Source: Chromatiales bacterium (GTDB lineage Bacteria; Pseudomonadota; Gammaproteobacteria; Steroidobacterales; Woeseiaceae). From it: 42,230 nucleotides of DNA. The stretch is taken from contig JAIBDF010000007.1 of the NCBI GenBank assembly GCA_024679535.1, positions 1 through 42,230 of the forward strand, in the 5' to 3' direction. The translations under genes and the position numbers were made by a program. Under the pieces are notes generated by a model. It was not told the DNA's origin, did no database searches, and saw only the letters and a list, made by a program, of their open reading frames with translations. Below, piece after piece: positions 20,285 to 29,109 of the stretch; position 1 is the stretch's first letter; each line of letters opens with the position of its first letter.

Positions 20285-23200
20285 ATGGAACGTAAAGATA
20301 GAATCAGCACACTCCTGAGCACCCTTGATGAACGCATTCTGCTGCTCGATGGCGCCATGGGGACAATGATTCAGAGCTATAGCCTGACCGAGGACGACTA
20401 TCGGGGTGAGCGCTTCGCCGACTGGGGGCAGGATCTGAAAGGCAACAATGACCTGCTGTCGATCACGCGCCCGGAAGTGATCCGCCAGATTCACGCAGCA
20501 TTTCTTGACGCCGGCGCCGACATCATCGAGACGAACACGTTTAACTCAAACGCTCCGTCGATGGCCGACTACGGCATGGAATCGCTGGTCACCGAACTGA
20601 ACACCGTTGCCGCGCGGCTCGCTCGCGAGTGCGCTGATGCGGCTGCCGCCAAAACCGGCAAGCCTCGCTACGTCGCCGGCGCGCTCGGCCCGACCAATCG
20701 CACGGCGTCAATCTCGCCGGACGTCAACGACCCGGGCTTTCGGAACATCACCTTCGACCAGCTGGCCGATACCTATGAAGTCACCTCGACTGCACTGATA
20801 GAGGGCGGAGTCGACTTCCTCCTTATCGAGACCATCTTTGACACGCTGAATGCCAAGGCCGCCATCGTCGGCGTGAAGCGGGCGTTCCGCGCAACGGGAA
20901 TTGAGCTGCCTGTCATGATTTCGGGCACCATCACGGATGCTTCGGGGCGGACACTGTCTGGCCAGACAACTGAGGCCTTCTGGAATTCTGTGCGGCATAT
21001 CAAGCCGTTCATGATCGGACTTAATTGCGCGCTCGGCGCTGGTGAGCTGCGTCCGTACATCGCGGAACTGGCGCGTATCGCCGACACGCGTGTCAGCGCG
21101 TACCCCAATGCAGGTTTGCCCAATGAATTCGGTGAGTACGACGAGACGGCCGAAGAAATGGCGGCGGTGGTTGGCGAGTTCGCCGAAAGCGGTCTCGTAA
21201 ACCTTATCGGCGGCTGCTGTGGTACGCGGCCCGAACATATTCGCGCGCTAGGCAAAGCTGTAGAGAACTGCGCGCCGCGTAAGGTGCCCGATATACCAGT
21301 GCGCTGCCGCCTGTCGGGACTTGAGCCCTTCAATATCGGCCCTGACGATCTATTCGCCAACGTCGGCGAGCGCTGCAACGTCACGGGCTCCGCGATCTTC
21401 CGGCGCCTGATCGAGGCTGATGACTACGCGGCTGCCGTCGCCGTGGCTCGCCAGCAGGTCGACAATGGCGCGCAGATCATCGACGTCAATATGGACGAGG
21501 GCATGCTCGATTCGGAGAAGGCGATGGTGACGTTCCTGAACCTCATCGCATCGGAACCCGATGTTGCGCGCCTGCCGATCATGATCGACTCGTCCAAGTG
21601 GACGGTTATCGAAGCGGGCCTTAAGTGTGTGCAGGGCAAGGCTGTCGTCAACTCGATCAGCATGAAGGAGGGCGAGGAGTCGTTTATCGAACAGGCAGAG
21701 CTTTGCCGCGACTATGGCGCCGCCGTCATCATTATGGCGTTCGACGAAAAGGGCCAGGCGGACACGATCGAACGCAAGGTCAATATCTGCAAGCGCTCCT
21801 ACGAAGTCCTTACCGAGAAAGTAGGTTTTGATCCGGCCGATATTATTTTCGACCCGAATATTTTTGCGGTCGCCACCGGCATCGAGGAACACTCGAGCTA
21901 CGGTCTGGATTTCATCGAGGCAACGCGACAAATCAAGGCATTGTTACCGCACGCCCTGATCAGTGGCGGCGTCAGTAATGTGTCGTTCTCGTTCCGCGGC
22001 AACAATGTCGTACGCGAGGCGATCCACTCCGTATTCCTGTATCACGCGATTCGCGCGGGGATGGACATGGGTATCGTCAATGCGGGTCAGCTTGCGATTT
22101 ACGGGGATCTCCCGACCGACCTGCGCGATGCCGTTGAGGATGTGGTCCTCTACCGCACGCCGGACGCGACTGAGAACCTGCTTACGGTCGCAGAGAAGTA
22201 CAAAGACCATAAGAGCGGTGTCGCGGCCAAAGGTGCGGACTTGTCGTGGCGCGAAGACGATGTATCGAAGCGCCTGCAATACGCACTCGTCAATGGCGTT
22301 GACGAATTTGTAATCGAGGACACCGAAGAAGCGCGGCAGGGAACGACGCGACCGCTTGATGTGATCGAGGGTCCGCTCATGGCGGGAATGAACGTCGTCG
22401 GTGACCTGTTCGGTGCCGGCAAGATGTTCCTGCCGCAGGTCGTCAAATCGGCGCGCGTCATGAAAAAGGCTGTTGGTCACCTTGTGCCGTTCATCGAGGA
22501 AGCAAAAGACGGCAAGAGGAGTTCCAACGGCAAGATCATCCTCGCAACCGTGAAAGGCGATGTGCACGATATCGGCAAGAACATTGTGGGTGTTGTGTTG
22601 CAGTGCAATAACTTCGAGGTCGTCGATCTTGGCGTCATGGTTTCGTGCGAAAAGATCCTCGAAGCCGCAAAGCGCGAAGGCGCAAACATCGTTGGTCTTT
22701 CCGGACTGATCACGCCCTCGCTCGACGAGATGGTTCATGTTGCCAGCGAAATGCAGCGGCTGAATTACGAGCTGCCGTTGCTGATCGGTGGAGCGACGAC
22801 CTCACCCGCACATACGGCAGTGAAAATTGAGCCGCGCTACGAGGGCCCCGTCATCTATGTCAAGGATGCGTCGCGCTCAGTGGGCGTTGCGCAAGCGCTG
22901 GTCGAACCCGGTACGCGAGACGAGATTGTCGCCAAGACGCGTAAGGACAATGCGCGCCGGCGCGAGCAGCATGCGAACAAAAAGCGTTTGAAGCCACAGC
23001 TCTCCCTGGCCCAGTCGCGTCAGCGCAAGCACGAGATCGACTGGTCAGCGTATGCCGCCCCAGCTCCGAATTTCCTCGGTCACCGTGTTTTCGATGATAT
23101 CGATCTGGGTGTTCTGCGCGACTATATTGACTGGATGCCGTTCTTTAATGCGTGGGAGTTTCACGGCAAGTATCCGCAGATTCTTGATGATGCAATCGTC

Positions 23201-23998
23201 GGTGAGGCGGCAACATCGCTGTTCAACGACGCCACCGCCATGCTGGACAGACTGATCAATGAGAAATGGCTGACGGCGCGTGCCGTGCTGGGTTTCTATC
23301 CGGCTAATACCGACGGCCATGACGACGTACTTGTCTACGCAGATAATGATCGAAAGGACGTCCGACAGCGTCTTGTTCACCTGCGACAGCAGCGTGCCAA
23401 GGCAGAAGGACATGCGCAATTGTGTCTTGCCGACTTTGTCGCACCGGCCGGTAACGATCAAGCCGACTACATTGGTGCATTTGCGGTCACGGCGGGCATT
23501 GGTATCGATGAGCATGTCGAGCGATTCGAAAAGGATCACGACGACTACAGCGCAATTATCCTGAAGGCTCTCGCGGACCGCCTCGCCGAGGCGCTGGCCG
23601 AGTATATGCATGAGCGAACCCGCCGGGAGTTCTGGGGTTACGCAGCTGGCGAGGCCTTGTCGAGCGCGGAGCTGATTGCCGAGAAGTACCATGGTGTTCG
23701 CCCGGCGCCCGGTTACCCGGCCTGCCCGGACCACACAGAGAAGGGCAAACTCTGGGAGCTGCTCGACGTCGAAGCGAGCATCGGACTGAGGCTGACGGAC
23801 TCGTATGCCATGTACCCGACAGCGGCGGTCAGTGGGTTCTATTTTTCCCACCCGGAAGCGAAATACTTTGCTGTCGGCAAGATCGATCGCGAACAGCTGG
23901 AATCTTACGCGGAGCGTAAGGGCCTCTGTATCGAAGAGGCAGAACGCTGGCTGGCACCGAATCTGGGCTACGACCCGAATGAGGCCAGCGCCGCCTGA
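20285..23998 (+). CDS. metH: Cobalamin-dependent methionine synthase MetH
   Basis: MetH transfers the methyl of 5-methyl-THF to homocysteine through methylcobalamin. The 1237-residue protein carries all four modules. The homocysteine/zinc domain (about 1-330) has GLNCALG and [10 protein letters not shown] supplying the zinc cysteines. The pterin domain (about 350-620) has [11 protein letters not shown]. The cobalamin domain (about 650-890) has [12 protein letters not shown] with His761 as the likely lower cobalt ligand. The C-terminal SAM reactivation domain has [15 protein letters not shown]. No cobalamin riboswitch can fit in the 9-base gap after metF, so any control acts upstream of the whole unit. 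Confidence 0.97.
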   Translation: MERKDRISTLLSTLDERILLLDGAMGTMIQSYSLTEDDYRGERFADWGQDLKGNNDLLSITRPEVIRQIHAAFLDAGADIIETNTFNSNAPSMADYGMESLVTELNTVAARLARECADAAAAKTGKPRYVAGALGPTNRTASISPDVNDPGFRNITFDQLADTYEVTSTALIEGGVDFLLIETIFDTLNAKAAIVGVKRAFRATGIELPVMISGTITDASGRTLSGQTTEAFWNSVRHIKPFMIGLNCALGAGELRPYIAELARIADTRVSAYPNAGLPNEFGEYDETAEEMAAVVGEFAESGLVNLIGGCCGTRPEHIRALGKAVENCAPRKVPDIPVRCRLSGLEPFNIGPDDLFANVGERCNVTGSAIFRRLIEADDYAAAVAVARQQVDNGAQIIDVNMDEGMLDSEKAMVTFLNLIASEPDVARLPIMIDSSKWTVIEAGLKCVQGKAVVNSISMKEGEESFIEQAELCRDYGAAVIIMAFDEKGQADTIERKVNICKRSYEVLTEKVGFDPADIIFDPNIFAVATGIEEHSSYGLDFIEATRQIKALLPHALISGGVSNVSFSFRGNNVVREAIHSVFLYHAIRAGMDMGIVNAGQLAIYGDLPTDLRDAVEDVVLYRTPDATENLLTVAEKYKDHKSGVAAKGADLSWREDDVSKRLQYALVNGVDEFVIEDTEEARQGTTRPLDVIEGPLMAGMNVVGDLFGAGKMFLPQVVKSARVMKKAVGHLVPFIEEAKDGKRSSNGKIILATVKGDVHDIGKNIVGVVLQCNNFEVVDLGVMVSCEKILEAAKREGANIVGLSGLITPSLDEMVHVASEMQRLNYELPLLIGGATTSPAHTAVKIEPRYEGPVIYVKDASRSVGVAQALVEPGTRDEIVAKTRKDNARRREQHANKKRLKPQLSLAQSRQRKHEIDWSAYAAPAPNFLGHRVFDDIDLGVLRDYIDWMPFFNAWEFHGKYPQILDDAIVGEAATSLFNDATAMLDRLINEKWLTARAVLGFYPANTDGHDDVLVYADNDRKDVRQRLVHLRQQRAKAEGHAQLCLADFVAPAGNDQADYIGAFAVTAGIGIDEHVERFEKDHDDYSAIILKALADRLAEALAEYMHERTRREFWGYAAGEALSSAELIAEKYHGVRPAPGYPACPDHTEKGKLWELLDVEASIGLRLTDSYAMYPTAAVSGFYFSHPEAKYFAVGKIDREQLESYAERKGLCIEEAERWLAPNLGYDPNEASAA

Positions 23999-24001
23999 TG
24001 G

Positions 24002-24022
24002 CCGCCGGCGGTCTGCCGGCGG
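24002..24022. terminator. GC-rich hairpin between convergent metH and the cytochrome gene
   Basis: CCGCCGGC (24002-24009), loop GGTCT, and GCCGGCGG (24015-24022) form a perfect 8-bp stem right after the metH stop. There is no T-run on either side, so it may end transcription weakly or protect 3' ends rather than act as a classical intrinsic terminator. Confidence 0.4.
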
Positions 24023-24034
24023 TGATTCGAGTGA

Positions 24035-25285
24035 CTAGTGAGCGGCTGCGGCTTTCCCGCGCAGCGCGCTGGCGGCTTCCCTGATGTGCTGCAGGTCGCG
24101 GACCATCTCGCTCCAGCCATACCACAATGCGTAGTCCGGATTCGCGTGGAATGCGCCCTGGAATGCCCGCATGCGATGCTTCAGGTGCATCTCGAACAAG
24201 GTTTGTTCGATGGTCGTGGGCGCATCATGGAAGGTCAGAAGGTCCGGGAATGCATAGGCGTATCCCTCGGGTTTTTCCAGCAGGCCTTCTTCATACAATG
24301 CGGCGATTTCGCGGATGGCTTCAGCCAGCAGATGATCCGCTTCGCGAATCAGGTCGTCCGCCTTTGCGAGTTCTCCTAAGGCAAAGTTCTTCGAGTGGCA
24401 GTCCTCGCAAACGGCGATCATCTTGTTACGCTCGCGGTCGAAGTCTTCCTGCGTCAGACGTGCAACGTCAGCGGCTTTCACGACATCCAGACGCGCGGTG
24501 GGATTTCCGTCCGGGTCGAGTACACCGAGAGCCTGCAGGATCGTTGTCTGGTCGGCCGCCCATTGCTCGTCCTCGGGCAGTGGCAGGCGCACGGCAAGAA
24601 AGCCCCAGGCTGTCCTTACCTCATGGTCGCCATCCACCATGTGGCAGTCCTGGCAGGTTGGGGCCGGCGTGTTGGCTGGCAGGGTGCCGTTCTGTGTCAG
24701 CAGATAACGAACGCCATGCTTGGAAGCTGACCACATTTCCCACTGTGGATGATCGAAGCCCATGTGGCAGGTCTGGCACGCCTGCGGTTGTTGCGCTTCG
24801 ATGACAGAGAAGGTGTGGCGCGTATGGCAGGCGTCACAGGAGGCATGGCCGAACATGCTGCCTTCTGCCTTGAGCTGCTCAATAGTTTCTTCGTCTTTGA
24901 GTCCGATCTTGTGGCAACCGCCGCAGCCTTTCATACCGTGCGACAGGGTCATTGGGAGAGCGTGGGTTGTCGGCATCGTTTCGAGAGATGTCCATGCCAG
25001 TGCATGCTTGCCCCGCGCGAACTGCTCGAACCGCTTTTCATGACATTTGGCGCAGGTGTTTGCCGTTACCGTCCTGAGCTGGGCGACATCGTCTGCTGAT
25101 TCGTGTCGACCCTTGTGGCAGTCGCGGCAGCTTACGTCTTCTGTATGGTGCCGGCTGATCTGCCAGTCGATCACAATGCCGGGCGTTTCGTCGCGGTGAC
25201 AGTCGACGCAATCATCGGCCAGGATGACAGGACTTGCGAGCGCGAGTACGGCCACGAACATTGCGGCTCTTGGTAAGGGTTGCAT
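24035..25285 (-). CDS. Octaheme cytochrome c, hydroxylamine oxidoreductase-like
   Basis: The 416-residue exported protein has a signal peptide (cleavage near VILA-DD) and exactly eight CxxCH heme-attachment motifs, beginning at residues 26, 53, 78, 121, 150, 170, 211 and 293. The last is set off by about 80 residues and a helical domain follows. Eight hemes, this spacing and a C-terminal DYALWYGW segment match the HAO/epsilon-HAO family, whose members oxidise hydroxylamine or reduce nitrite and hydroxylamine. Direction and substrate cannot be read here, and no NapC/cycB-type partner is adjacent. ATG 25285 with AGGGGAC upstream is chosen; an in-frame upstream start at 25351 would spoil the signal peptide. 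Confidence 0.85.
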   Translation of the reverse strand: MQPLPRAAMFVAVLALASPVILADDCVDCHRDETPGIVIDWQISRHHTEDVSCRDCHKGRHESADDVAQLRTVTANTCAKCHEKRFEQFARGKHALAWTSLETMPTTHALPMTLSHGMKGCGGCHKIGLKDEETIEQLKAEGSMFGHASCDACHTRHTFSVIEAQQPQACQTCHMGFDHPQWEMWSASKHGVRYLLTQNGTLPANTPAPTCQDCHMVDGDHEVRTAWGFLAVRLPLPEDEQWAADQTTILQALGVLDPDGNPTARLDVVKAADVARLTQEDFDRERNKMIAVCEDCHSKNFALGELAKADDLIREADHLLAEAIREIAALYEEGLLEKPEGYAYAFPDLLTFHDAPTTIEQTLFEMHLKHRMRAFQGAFHANPDYALWYGWSEMVRDLQHIREAASALRGKAAAAH

Positions 25286-25417
25286 GGGTAGTCCCCTGAT
25301 TTTTTTACGTCCGGCTTGTTGCACGCAGTCTAGGCCTGCGCCCGGTGCCAAGCAACGAATCTACGGGTATTACTTACGTGTTGTATCATGACATCAAGTA
25401 TCAGGAAGGGGGCTCGC

Positions 25418-25480
25418 ATGAACTGGGATGCAGTAAGCGCAGCGCTGGCCAGCGATGAAGTTGCCTACGAGATCGTCTAG
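25418..25480 (+). CDS. 20-codon upstream ORF overlapping the next gene's start
   Basis: ATG 25418 is preceded at 5 bases by the very strong site AGGAAGGGGG (25403-25412) and encodes MNWDAVSAALASDEVAYEIV before TAG. It overlaps the start of the beta-propeller gene by 26 bases in another frame. That gene's own ATG has almost no Shine-Dalgarno, so this small ORF may couple or attenuate its translation. It could also be the stub of a lost gene. Confidence 0.4.
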   Translation: MNWDAVSAALASDEVAYEIV

Positions 25481-26723
25481 GTTTTTATTTGTCGCGGTGC
25501 TTGCGCCGCTTGTCGTGACGTGCGCTTTCGCCGATGACTACGCCGCTGCGCGTGCGGAGCTCGTTGCTGCCTACCAGGCGCAGGACTACGACGCCATGGT
25601 CGCTGCCGCCCGGGATTCGCTCGACGCGCGCCCCGACTTTCCCGGCGCACTCTTCAACCTGGCGCTTGCAGAAGTGCTGAGCGGCGATTCAGTCGCGTCG
25701 TTGCGCACGCTTAACACGCTTCTCACCCGCGGTATCGATTTCGGCGCCGACGAGATGGACGAGTTTGCGGCGCTAAGGGACATGCCTGGTTGGGACGCGT
25801 ACCGGCAGGGCATCGAGGCCCTGTATAAGCCGGTTGGCGAAGCGCAGGTGGCGCTGGAGCTCGACATTGATCGCTTCGTGCCCGAAGGGATCGCGTTCGA
25901 CGCCAACGGCAACGCCTACCTGGGCAGCATTCACCAGGGTCAGCTCATCAAGGTGGCGGGCGAACCCCACATCATCAGCGACCGGGCCGGCCACTGGAGT
26001 GTGTTCGGTATGCGCTTTCACAAAGATGGGGGTTTGTGGTTCGCCAGCGCCGCCATTGCGCAAATGGCGGCTGTTGGAGAGGACGAAGGGAAGACCGGGC
26101 TGTTCCGCATCGATCCCGATACAGGGAACGTGACCCATTCGGCCATACTTCCTGACAATGCCGACGCCCAGTTGCTCGGCGATCTCGTTATCAAAGGCAA
26201 CACAGTTTTTACTACGGATAGCCTGTCAGGCGCCGTCTACCAATACGACGTGGCCACTCGGCAATTTACGACCATCGTTAACCCAGGCGAGATGGGCTCG
26301 CCCCAGGGTCTCGTGCTCGATGCGTCGGGACAGTTCCTGTACGTGGCGGACTACATCGGCGGGCTGTATCGCCTGTCACTCGCGAACGGATCGAAGGTGA
26401 AACTGGCTGTTCCCGATTCGACCACCGACTACGGAATCGATGGCTTGTACCGTCATGGCAATGAGTTGATTGCCATCCAGAACGGCATTCGTCCGCATCG
26501 CGTCGTCGCGTATCGGCTCAGCGATGATGGTCTCAGTATCGAGGCGAGCCGAACGCTCGCCTCCAATCTCCCTGAGTTCGATGAGCCCACATTGGGCGTG
26601 GTTCGGGGCGATGATTTCTACTTTGTGGCCAACAGCCACTGGAATCGGTTCGACGCCGAGAACCGGCTTCCCGATGGGCTTTCCGGACCGATCATTCTGA
26701 TACTGGAGTTGATGCCAAAATAG
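25455..26723 (+). CDS. Secreted SMP-30/NHL-type beta-propeller protein with N-terminal TPR-like region
   Basis: The 422-residue protein has a Sec signal peptide (RFLFVAVLAPLVVTCAFA-DD) and a helical TPR-like region at about residues 28-115 (YQAQDYDAMVAAARDSLDARPDFPGALFNLALAE). A six-bladed propeller-like domain follows from about 125 (VPEGIAFDANGNAYLGSIHQGQLIKV, SPQGLVLDASGQFLYVADY, YGIDGLYRHGNELIAIQNG). These repeats resemble SMP-30/gluconolactonase and strictosidine-synthase-like proteins. A periplasmic binding protein or lactonase is possible, but I do not recognise a specific substrate. It lies downstream of a short upstream ORF and divergent from the octaheme cytochrome. Confidence 0.75.
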   Translation: MKLPTRSSRFLFVAVLAPLVVTCAFADDYAAARAELVAAYQAQDYDAMVAAARDSLDARPDFPGALFNLALAEVLSGDSVASLRTLNTLLTRGIDFGADEMDEFAALRDMPGWDAYRQGIEALYKPVGEAQVALELDIDRFVPEGIAFDANGNAYLGSIHQGQLIKVAGEPHIISDRAGHWSVFGMRFHKDGGLWFASAAIAQMAAVGEDEGKTGLFRIDPDTGNVTHSAILPDNADAQLLGDLVIKGNTVFTTDSLSGAVYQYDVATRQFTTIVNPGEMGSPQGLVLDASGQFLYVADYIGGLYRLSLANGSKVKLAVPDSTTDYGIDGLYRHGNELIAIQNGIRPHRVVAYRLSDDGLSIEASRTLASNLPEFDEPTLGVVRGDDFYFVANSHWNRFDAENRLPDGLSGPIILILELMPK

Positions 26724-26727
26724 CGCA

Positions 26728-26757
26728 TTGACATCCCATATCAGAACGGCTATTCTG
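26728..26757 (+). promoter_or_regulatory. tetR promoter with embedded operator copy 1
   Basis: TTGACA (26728-26733), 17 bases and TATTCT (26751-26756) form a strong sigma-70-like promoter. The operator CAGAA-N6-TTCTG (26742-26757) covers the spacer end and the whole -10. The expected transcription start falls within about two bases of the tetR ATG (26765), which also lacks a Shine-Dalgarno, so the mRNA may be leaderless. The arrangement predicts autorepression. Confidence 0.7.
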
Positions 26758-26764
26758 CTTCGCT

Positions 26765-27361
26765 ATGAACAGAGCCCGCAACTTTGATCCGACGACTGCC
26801 CTGGGGCAGGTCGTCGATCTGTTTGCCTCCAAGGGGTACTCCGAGACGTCGATGGAGGATATCGTGAAGACGACCGGCGTCAGCCGTTACGGGCTCTACG
26901 GTACTTTTGGCACCAAACGAGAGCTGTTCGAGCAGGCGCTTGAGCAGTACGCCGAGGGTATGGGCAAGCAGTCCTTCCTGCGCTTGCTTGAGCCAGGAGC
27001 CTCGTTGGACCACATTCGTGCGATTTTCGATGAAAGGGTCGCAGACATGTGCTGCGCCGAGGAAAACAAGGGCTGCTTGTTCATCCACACTGCCATGGAG
27101 CTGGCCCCACAGGACGAAGAACTGCGTGGCGTGTTGCAGCGCTTCATGAAACGCATGTCGAAAGCCTTTGCCATCGGCCTGGATTCCGCCAAAGGCCGGG
27201 GTGAGATCGCGAAGCACGTCGATGTGGATGCGGCCGGTGAGCTCCTGACAAGCTCCATGTTTGGATTGGCCGTCCTGGGCCGAACCGGGTTTCCGGAATC
27301 GACCCTGAATGGCGTCGTCGACAGTACGCTGGATGCGTTGCGGCCGGGCGCCAAAGGCTGA
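26765..27361 (+). CDS. TetR/AcrR-family transcriptional regulator
   Basis: The 198-residue protein has a TetR helix-turn-helix at about residues 10-57 (VVDLFASKGYSETSMEDIVKTTGVSRYGLYGTFGTKRELF). The ligand-binding helical domain contains a cysteine cluster, MCCAEENKGC, followed by LFIHTAMELAPQDEELR. Clustered cysteines in TetR proteins such as NemR serve electrophile or oxidant sensing, which is a possibility here. One operator copy overlaps its own promoter and two more lie between it and the next gene, so it very likely represses itself and the small exported protein downstream. The inducer is unknown. Confidence 0.88.
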   Translation: MNRARNFDPTTALGQVVDLFASKGYSETSMEDIVKTTGVSRYGLYGTFGTKRELFEQALEQYAEGMGKQSFLRLLEPGASLDHIRAIFDERVADMCCAEENKGCLFIHTAMELAPQDEELRGVLQRFMKRMSKAFAIGLDSAKGRGEIAKHVDVDAAGELLTSSMFGLAVLGRTGFPESTLNGVVDSTLDALRPGAKG

Positions 27362-27377
27362 GTTTTTTTGACCATAA

Positions 27378-27393
27378 CAGAACGAACATTCTG
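27378..27393. promoter_or_regulatory. TetR operator copy 2 (predicted)
   Basis: CAGAACGAACATTCTG has the arms CAGAA and TTCTG. It lies 4 bases after TTGACC (27368-27373) and 17 bases beyond the tetR stop. Confidence 0.65.
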
Positions 27394-27434
27394 CTAATAA
27401 AACGGCTAGGTAATCGGCTTTTTTTTGACCAAAA

Positions 27435-27450
27435 CAGAATAGATATTCTG
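27435..27450. promoter_or_regulatory. TetR operator copy 3 (predicted)
   Basis: CAGAATAGATATTCTG has perfect 6-bp arms (CAGAAT and ATTCTG). It lies 4 bases after TTGACC (27425-27430) and 24 bases before the ATG of the small exported protein, where a bound repressor would block transcription. Confidence 0.7.
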
Positions 27451-27474
27451 ATTTGATAACAAGAGGATAGAACC

Positions 27475-27813
27475 ATGATGAACCGCAAAATCGCAATCTC
27501 ACTGACACTGGTTGGCCTGTTCGCGGCCAACGTTGCATTCGCCGTCCCAGGCTTCTCCACCGATGCTTCCCCGCAGAGCATAGATGCCTGTCTTGCACAG
27601 GTCGCAGAGAACGCTGACTACGCTAATGCGAGGAGCATTACCCATACTATCGAGACTGAAGATCGCCGTGTCTCGGGCCATAAATTGAGTATCCGGACGC
27701 TCATGTATGCCGATGATGGCAAGACGGTGATTCGGGAATATGCCACGAGCTGTGCTGTAAACGGTCAGGACGAAGTCCAGCGCTTCAAGATTCGTCAGAA
27801 GGGCATGATGTGA
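27475..27813 (+). CDS. Small exported protein of unknown function, predicted TetR target
   Basis: The 112-residue protein has a clear Sec signal peptide (KIAISLTLVGLFAANVAFA, cut before VPGF), leaving about 90 periplasmic residues. Two cysteines (in SIDACLAQ and TSCAVNG) could form a disulfide. The rest is polar with alternating beta-like segments (HKLSIRTLMYADDG, EVQRFKIRQKG). I do not recognise a family. AGAGG at 27462-27466 supports ATG 27475; ATG 27478 is also possible. Two operator copies immediately upstream mark it as the regulated product of the TetR unit. It converges on the EEP gene. Confidence 0.75.
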   Translation: MMNRKIAISLTLVGLFAANVAFAVPGFSTDASPQSIDACLAQVAENADYANARSITHTIETEDRRVSGHKLSIRTLMYADDGKTVIREYATSCAVNGQDEVQRFKIRQKGMM

Positions 27814-27839
27814 ATTATTGGTCCGGCTTCCGCTGGTCG

Positions 27840-28766
27840 TTACAGGCTGAACGTGACGATCAGCGGGAGATGATCTGAACCGATACGCGGGCCGCTGTAA
27901 AAGCCGGTCACCGAGATTGTCTCGGACACGAGCACATGATCGATCGGGATCATTGCGAAGGGCATGAATACAGGCCACGTTGGTACAATGCCAAAACCCT
28001 TCCTGGCGTTCCTGACGCCGCCCTGTTGTTCGAATTGTTTGTAGTTGATGTCCCATTGACTGAGGTTCAGGTCCCCAACCAGTATTTTCGGCTCCGTCTG
28101 TTTCCCCAGCAGCTGTGCAACGCCAGCAAGTTGTTCATTGCGCGCAGCGTAGAAGGGGCCGCTGACTGGAATCATCGGGTGCGTCCCGATGAAATGCAGG
28201 ACCTGGCCGTCGATATCAAGTGACGCGGTGATGGTCGGATAGCCGAATGGCGGGCTGTCGAAATGGCTGACTGACTTGAAAGGTATGCGCGAGAAAAACG
28301 CGATACCAAAATTGCCTTCCCGCGCTTCAGCGTAGGAATAGGGATAGTCCCCCCGAATTTTGTCGAGTGCCACCAGCCAGTCGGGCGAAACTTCCTGCAG
28401 CATCACGAGATCAGGCGTTTCCGAATCGAGGAGACTGAGCAGACGGTCATAGTCGATGTTGCTGGACAACACGTTCGCATGCAGTAACTTCAGTTCTGCA
28501 CGGTTGGACGGTTCGTCCCCGCCCACATACCAGGGCAACACAATGAGTGCATTCAGCACGACACTTGCTGCCATAGCTCCGGTCAGCCACGGACTGCGCA
28601 AATAGATGAACAGAAGTAGCAAGCTGAGTGACACGAGCAGGTACTGCGGTCTGAAGTGCGTGAACAGCTGGATAGCAAAATGGTCGACCGGGAGCAGGGT
28701 GCCAAGCGAAAATGCGACGGTCACGACCGTCGCGGCCTGCAGCAAGCCGGTGACCGTTACGCGCAC
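27840..28766 (-). CDS. Membrane-anchored endonuclease/exonuclease/phosphatase family protein (YafD-like)
   Basis: The 308-residue protein has three N-terminal membrane helices (about residues 7-28, 40-57 and 60-82) followed by an EEP-fold catalytic domain. Its metal-binding and catalytic segments are LLHANVLSSN, VMLQEVSPDW, FIGTHPMIP, VGDLNLSQWD, PIDHVLVS and IGSDHLPLI. The family includes nucleases, phosphodiesterases and lipid phosphatases, and the substrate here is unknown. The topology would place the domain at the membrane surface, as in E. coli YafD. It starts with GTG at 28766, overlapping the stop of the moeB relic by ten bases, which suggests it was once coupled to that gene. Confidence 0.85.
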   Translation of the reverse strand: MRVTVTGLLQAATVVTVAFSLGTLLPVDHFAIQLFTHFRPQYLLVSLSLLLLFIYLRSPWLTGAMAASVVLNALIVLPWYVGGDEPSNRAELKLLHANVLSSNIDYDRLLSLLDSETPDLVMLQEVSPDWLVALDKIRGDYPYSYAEAREGNFGIAFFSRIPFKSVSHFDSPPFGYPTITASLDIDGQVLHFIGTHPMIPVSGPFYAARNEQLAGVAQLLGKQTEPKILVGDLNLSQWDINYKQFEQQGGVRNARKGFGIVPTWPVFMPFAMIPIDHVLVSETISVTGFYSGPRIGSDHLPLIVTFSL

Positions 28767-29109
28767 GTCGGGCAGTCGGGGCGTTTACTCACCCCGAGGT
28801 GACGGAATTCACTTGCCGTTCCATCGTAGAGCCTGAGCAGCGGCGCAGGCGGTGCGATTCCCGCCAGAAAATTAAGGCACTCGACGGCCATTAGCGTGCC
28901 CACAACACCGGGCACCGGCGCGACTCTGACACGCAGACCTCGTTGATCTGGAAGCGCGTCGCAAAGTTATCACAGCCATCGAGCACAACGTCGACGGCCG
29001 CACAGCCGATACCGCCCACTCCAATCAGCAGCACCCTGCCGTTCGCAATGCGCTGCTGCCCGCCTGCACCGACCTGTGGTAATGCCAGGTGACGGGCGTC
29101 GCGGGTCAT
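28757..29109 (-). pseudogene. moeB: Decayed moeB/thiF-type adenylyltransferase
   Basis: Three collinear fragments of a MoeB/ThiF protein remain. The N-terminus (ALPQVGAGGQQRI...VLLIGVGGIG) runs directly into the middle fragment VVLDGCDNFATRFQIN, missing about 75 residues that include the rest of the ATP-binding region. After EVCVSE a further deletion and frameshift lead to the C-terminus VAPVPGVVGTLMAVECLNF...RPDCPTCA, which keeps the second zinc CxxC. About 350 bp remains of an expected 750 bp. The ATG overlaps the ppiB stop (TAATG), so the original operon junction is preserved. MoeB would have adenylated MoaD for molybdopterin synthesis; the activity must be absent or supplied elsewhere. 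Confidence 0.85.

Larger units (their letters stand above)
27363..27450 (+). repeat. Two 31-bp direct repeats containing -35-like elements and operators
   Basis: Bases 27363-27393 and 27420-27450 match at 26 of 31 positions. Each has a run of T, TTGACC, then the operator. The copies are 57 bases apart, about 5.4 helical turns. They look like a duplicated promoter-operator module upstream of the small exported protein. Confidence 0.7.

Noticed and set aside
27363..27450. Two direct repeats as the start of a CRISPR array
   Set aside because: Only two imperfect copies, each containing a palindromic operator and a -35-like element, and no cas genes.
28891..29109. A short functional 72-residue protein in place of the moeB relic
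   Set aside because: It stitches two distant MoeB segments together, lacks the adenylylation site, and the missing C-terminus is present downstream in another frame, which is typical of decay.
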